Of a stretch of 64,000 nucleotides of DNA, positions 61,747 to 64,000 are shown piece after piece. The stretch comes from JABSSA01 sp039960995 (GTDB taxonomy: Bacteria > Pseudomonadota > Alphaproteobacteria > Rhodobacterales > Rhodobacteraceae). The notes below the pieces were generated by a model. The model did not search any database, was not told where the DNA came from, and saw only the letters and a program-made list of their open reading frames with translations. Location: assembly GCA_039960995.1 (NCBI GenBank), contig JBDVKF010000076.1, forward strand, positions 62,001 through 126,000, written 5' to 3'. Numbering within the stretch: position 1 is the first letter of the stretch; the number at the start of each line of letters is the position of its first letter. The translations under genes were made by a program, and so were the position numbers.

Positions 61747-61885
61747 GGCAAGACTCCTTTTGAATTCCGTCTTATCGGGTATTGTATTCAAGACCAAGCA
61801 AGCAGTGGACTCTGGAAATCGCGATCTTGCTGGGCTTTGCTTCATCCCCAAACCTGCGGTTCGGGTTGGATGTGAGGAGATATAA

Positions 61886-61919
61886 TTAATTTGACAATCG
61901 AATTAAAGTCTCCAAGACT
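61886..61919 (+). promoter_or_regulatory. Possible promoter and operator of xylB-xylA
   Basis: A TTGACA -35 box stands 17 bases from a weak -10 AAGACT. The inverted repeat TTAATT and AATTAA, nine bases apart, overlaps the -35 box and could bind a regulator. No regulator gene is in the window. Confidence 0.35.
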
Positions 61920-61939
61920 GTAACTGACTGGGAGGGCAT

Positions 61940-63391
61940 ATGTATATCGGATTGGATCTTGGCACGTCCGGGCTTAGGGCGTTATTGACGGATGTAGAAG
62001 GTGCGCCAATCGGGTCAGCGACGTCCGATTACAACGTTTCACACCCGCACGCGGGGTGGAGCGAACAGAACCCCAGCGACTGGATCAAAGCGCTTGGGGC
62101 GTGTCTTGCGCAGATAAAGACCGAACATTCGGGTGCGTTTGATGCTGTGCGCGGGGTCAGTTTTTCAGGTCACATGCATGGCGCTGTGGTTTTAAACAAG
62201 GATGGCGAGGTTTTGCGGCCTTGCATCTTGTGGAATGACACACGTGCACATGCCGAAGCCGCCAGATTGGACCAGATGGCCGGGGTGCGCGACATCAGCG
62301 GCAATATCGTATTTCCCGGATTCACCGCGCCAAAGCTTGTGTGGATGAAGGCAAACGAACCAGACCTGTTTGATCAGGTTGCAACCGTCATGCTGCCCAA
62401 AGATTACCTTAGCTTTTGGCTGACTGGGCGGCGTGTCACTGACATGTCGGATGCGGCAGGCAGCGCGTGGTTGGATGTCTCAAACCGTCGGTGGAGCGCG
62501 GACCTTGTTGCGGCAAGTGACATGAATGAACGCCAGATGCCGGAGCTGTTGGAGGGCACGGATGTTGTTGGGAAAATCCTGCCTGATCGCGCGGCAACAT
62601 TGGGATTGAATGCGAGTGTTCAAGTGGTTGCGGGTGGCGCTGACAATGCAGTGGCGGCCTGTGGTGTCGGCGCTTTGGGCGAAGGCGTGGCTTTCGTTTC
62701 GCTTGGGACATCTGGCGTTTTGTTGTCGGGTCGTGATCGGTGTGCCCCATCGCCACAAAGTGCCGTGCACACGTTTTGTCATGCGGTTCCCGGTCATTGG
62801 TATCAGATGGGTGTGAATTTGGCCGCGACGGATTGCTTAAACTGGCTGTCGCGCATTTCCGGCCAAACACCCGAAGCCTTAAGCGATACCGCGGGGGACA
62901 CCTTGCAAGCGCCAACTGGCGTTCGGTTCTATCCCTATCTGAGTGGTGAGCGCACACCGCACAATGACAGCCAAATTCGGGCGGGGTTTACCGGGTTGGA
63001 TGTGGGCACAGAGATTGGCGGCATGTCCCGGGCTGTGATGGAGGGCGTCAGCTTTGCATTGCGCGATAGTTACGAGGCGCTAAAGTCCACAGGATTAACG
63101 CTGGACGGTGCGTTGGCCATCGGTGGCGGGACGCGGTCTCGTATCTGGACTGAGATCCTTGCCACAACACTCAATCTGCCTTTGCATCGACCCGCACAGG
63201 GCGAATTTGGCGCGGCCTTAGGCGCAGCGCGGTTGGCCATTTGCGGCGTGACGGGTGCGACCCCGGAAAGCCTGATGTCGCGCCCGCCAATTGCAGACAC
63301 AATCGAACCTAATCAAAATCTGATCGCCGCATTTGACGACGCTTATCAGGCGTTCCGCGCAGGCTATCCCAAATTAAAGGCACTCCAATGA
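61940..63391 (+). CDS. xylB: Xylulokinase
   Basis: A 483-residue FGGY sugar kinase that makes xylulose-5-phosphate. Motifs: YIGLDLGTSGLRALLTD (phosphate-binding loop), SFSGHMHGAVVLN, ILWNDTRAH, VVAGGADNAVAACG, FYPYLSGERTPHND and IGGGTRSRIWTEI. GGGAGG precedes the ATG. It overlaps xylA by four bases. Confidence 0.94.
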   Translation: MYIGLDLGTSGLRALLTDVEGAPIGSATSDYNVSHPHAGWSEQNPSDWIKALGACLAQIKTEHSGAFDAVRGVSFSGHMHGAVVLNKDGEVLRPCILWNDTRAHAEAARLDQMAGVRDISGNIVFPGFTAPKLVWMKANEPDLFDQVATVMLPKDYLSFWLTGRRVTDMSDAAGSAWLDVSNRRWSADLVAASDMNERQMPELLEGTDVVGKILPDRAATLGLNASVQVVAGGADNAVAACGVGALGEGVAFVSLGTSGVLLSGRDRCAPSPQSAVHTFCHAVPGHWYQMGVNLAATDCLNWLSRISGQTPEALSDTAGDTLQAPTGVRFYPYLSGERTPHNDSQIRAGFTGLDVGTEIGGMSRAVMEGVSFALRDSYEALKSTGLTLDGALAIGGGTRSRIWTEILATTLNLPLHRPAQGEFGAALGAARLAICGVTGATPESLMSRPPIADTIEPNQNLIAAFDDAYQAFRAGYPKLKALQ

Positions 63392-64000
63392 CGACAGGTT
63401 TTTTCGACGGCATTTCCAAAATTGCATACGAAGGAAAAGACAGCACCAATCCACTGGCCTTTCGCCATTACAACGCTGACGAAGTTGTTTTGGGTAAGCG
63501 GATGGAAGATCATTTGCGCTTTGCGGTGGCGTATTGGCATTCGTTCGCGTGGGAAGGCGGGGACCCTTTTGGGGGGCAAACATTCCAACGACCTTGGCAT
63601 CCGCAAGATGATATGGGCCGCGCAAAAATCAAAGCTGATGTTGCCTTTGAAATGTTCGATATCCTTGGCGTGCCTTACTTTTGTTGGCATGACGCGGACA
63701 TCCGGCCGGAAGGTGCAAATTTTGCCGAAAGCCTCGCGCGGTTAGAAGAGATCACTGATTATTTCGGTGAAAAGATGGAAGCGACCAACACAGGATTGTT
63801 GTGGGGCACTGCAAACATGTTCAGTCATCGCCGCTGGATGTCCGGTGCATCAACCAACCCTGACCCTGATGTGTTTGCCTATGCGGCGGCGACGGTCAAA
63901 TCCTGTTTGGATGCGACCAAGAAATTGGGCGGTCAGAACTATGTTTTGTGGGGGGGGCGCGAAGGATATGAGACCCTTTTGAACACGAATATGGGTGCTG
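63388..64000 (+). CDS. xylA: Xylose isomerase, 3' end beyond the window
   Basis: The first 204 codons of a class II-type xylose isomerase: FRHYNADEVVLGKRMEDHLR, AYWHSFAWEGGDPFGG, and the catalytic histidine region FDILGVPYFCWHDADIRPEG, then ATNTGLLWGTANMFSHRRWM. It converts xylose to xylulose. Coupled to xylB by ATGA. The gene runs off the right edge, with no break in the part seen. Confidence 0.95.
   Translation, partial: MTTGFFDGISKIAYEGKDSTNPLAFRHYNADEVVLGKRMEDHLRFAVAYWHSFAWEGGDPFGGQTFQRPWHPQDDMGRAKIKADVAFEMFDILGVPYFCWHDADIRPEGANFAESLARLEEITDYFGEKMEATNTGLLWGTANMFSHRRWMSGASTNPDPDVFAYAAATVKSCLDATKKLGGQNYVLWGGREGYETLLNTNMGA

Overview
The window looks like a chromosomal segment of a marine Roseobacter-group alphaproteobacterium (Rhodobacterales). 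The murA-DUF2948 and hisD-UPF0262-low-molecular-weight-phosphatase gene pairs and trios, the abundance of TRAP and peptide-type ABC importers, a pimeloyl-CoA-type beta-oxidation cluster and the moderately high G+C all fit this. No rRNA operon, phage structural genes, CRISPR array or canonical insertion sequence with terminal repeats was seen; one tRNA (Thr, GGT) is present.

Layout. 0.1-3.0 kb: the end of an unknown locus, with an acyl-carrier-protein/FGE-like fusion gene overlapping a polysaccharide pyruvyl transferase-like gene, then a hypothetical gene. 3.2-5.5 kb: tRNA-Thr, a 48-codon gene overlapping murA, murA and DUF2948. 5.7-18.9 kb: a catabolic island between DUF2948 and hisD, holding an enamidase-like amidohydrolase, MarR regulator, two DUF1185 genes, UPF0280, a 3-hydroxyisobutyrate-dehydrogenase-like reductase, a GlcG/HbpS protein, a FadR-type GntR regulator, a complete TRAP transporter, a peroxiredoxin-like protein and an amidase. 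Enamidase plus an HIBADH-type reductase are the middle steps of the fermentative nicotinate pathway, so the island may degrade an N-heterocycle or related amide; the upstream ring-reducing enzymes are not in the window. 19-25 kb: hisD, UPF0262, a phosphatase, then a GNAT acetyltransferase, MBL hydrolase, NfeD/SPFH pair and a lipoprotein.

25.3-31.8 kb: an accessory stretch. A family of GTAG-headed REP palindromes surrounds a gene remnant and a RAYT-type transposase, and an inverted REP pair (REPIN) sits in frame inside the transposase gene itself. Between lepA and the RAYT lies an AT-rich P-loop ATPase gene that looks transferred. About 0.9 kb of structured non-coding DNA follows.

31.9-39.0 kb: a tightly overlapping seven-gene minus-strand operon (three or four glycosyltransferases, histidine phosphatase, polysaccharide-deacetylase-like protein, methyltransferase-like protein) followed by a secreted PA14-like protein; it looks like an undescribed glycoconjugate pathway. 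39.4-51.5 kb: a large MscS channel, a 2-oxoglutarate/Fe(II) oxygenase, an enolase-superfamily enzyme, an L,D-transpeptidase, a four-gene peptide-type ABC importer and a second copy of the methyltransferase-like gene. 51.6-59.8 kb: a seven-gene beta-oxidation operon resembling the pim dicarboxylate cluster. 59.9-64.0 kb: an EEP-family hydrolase, rpe on the minus strand, and the xylB-xylA operon, with xylA running off the window end.
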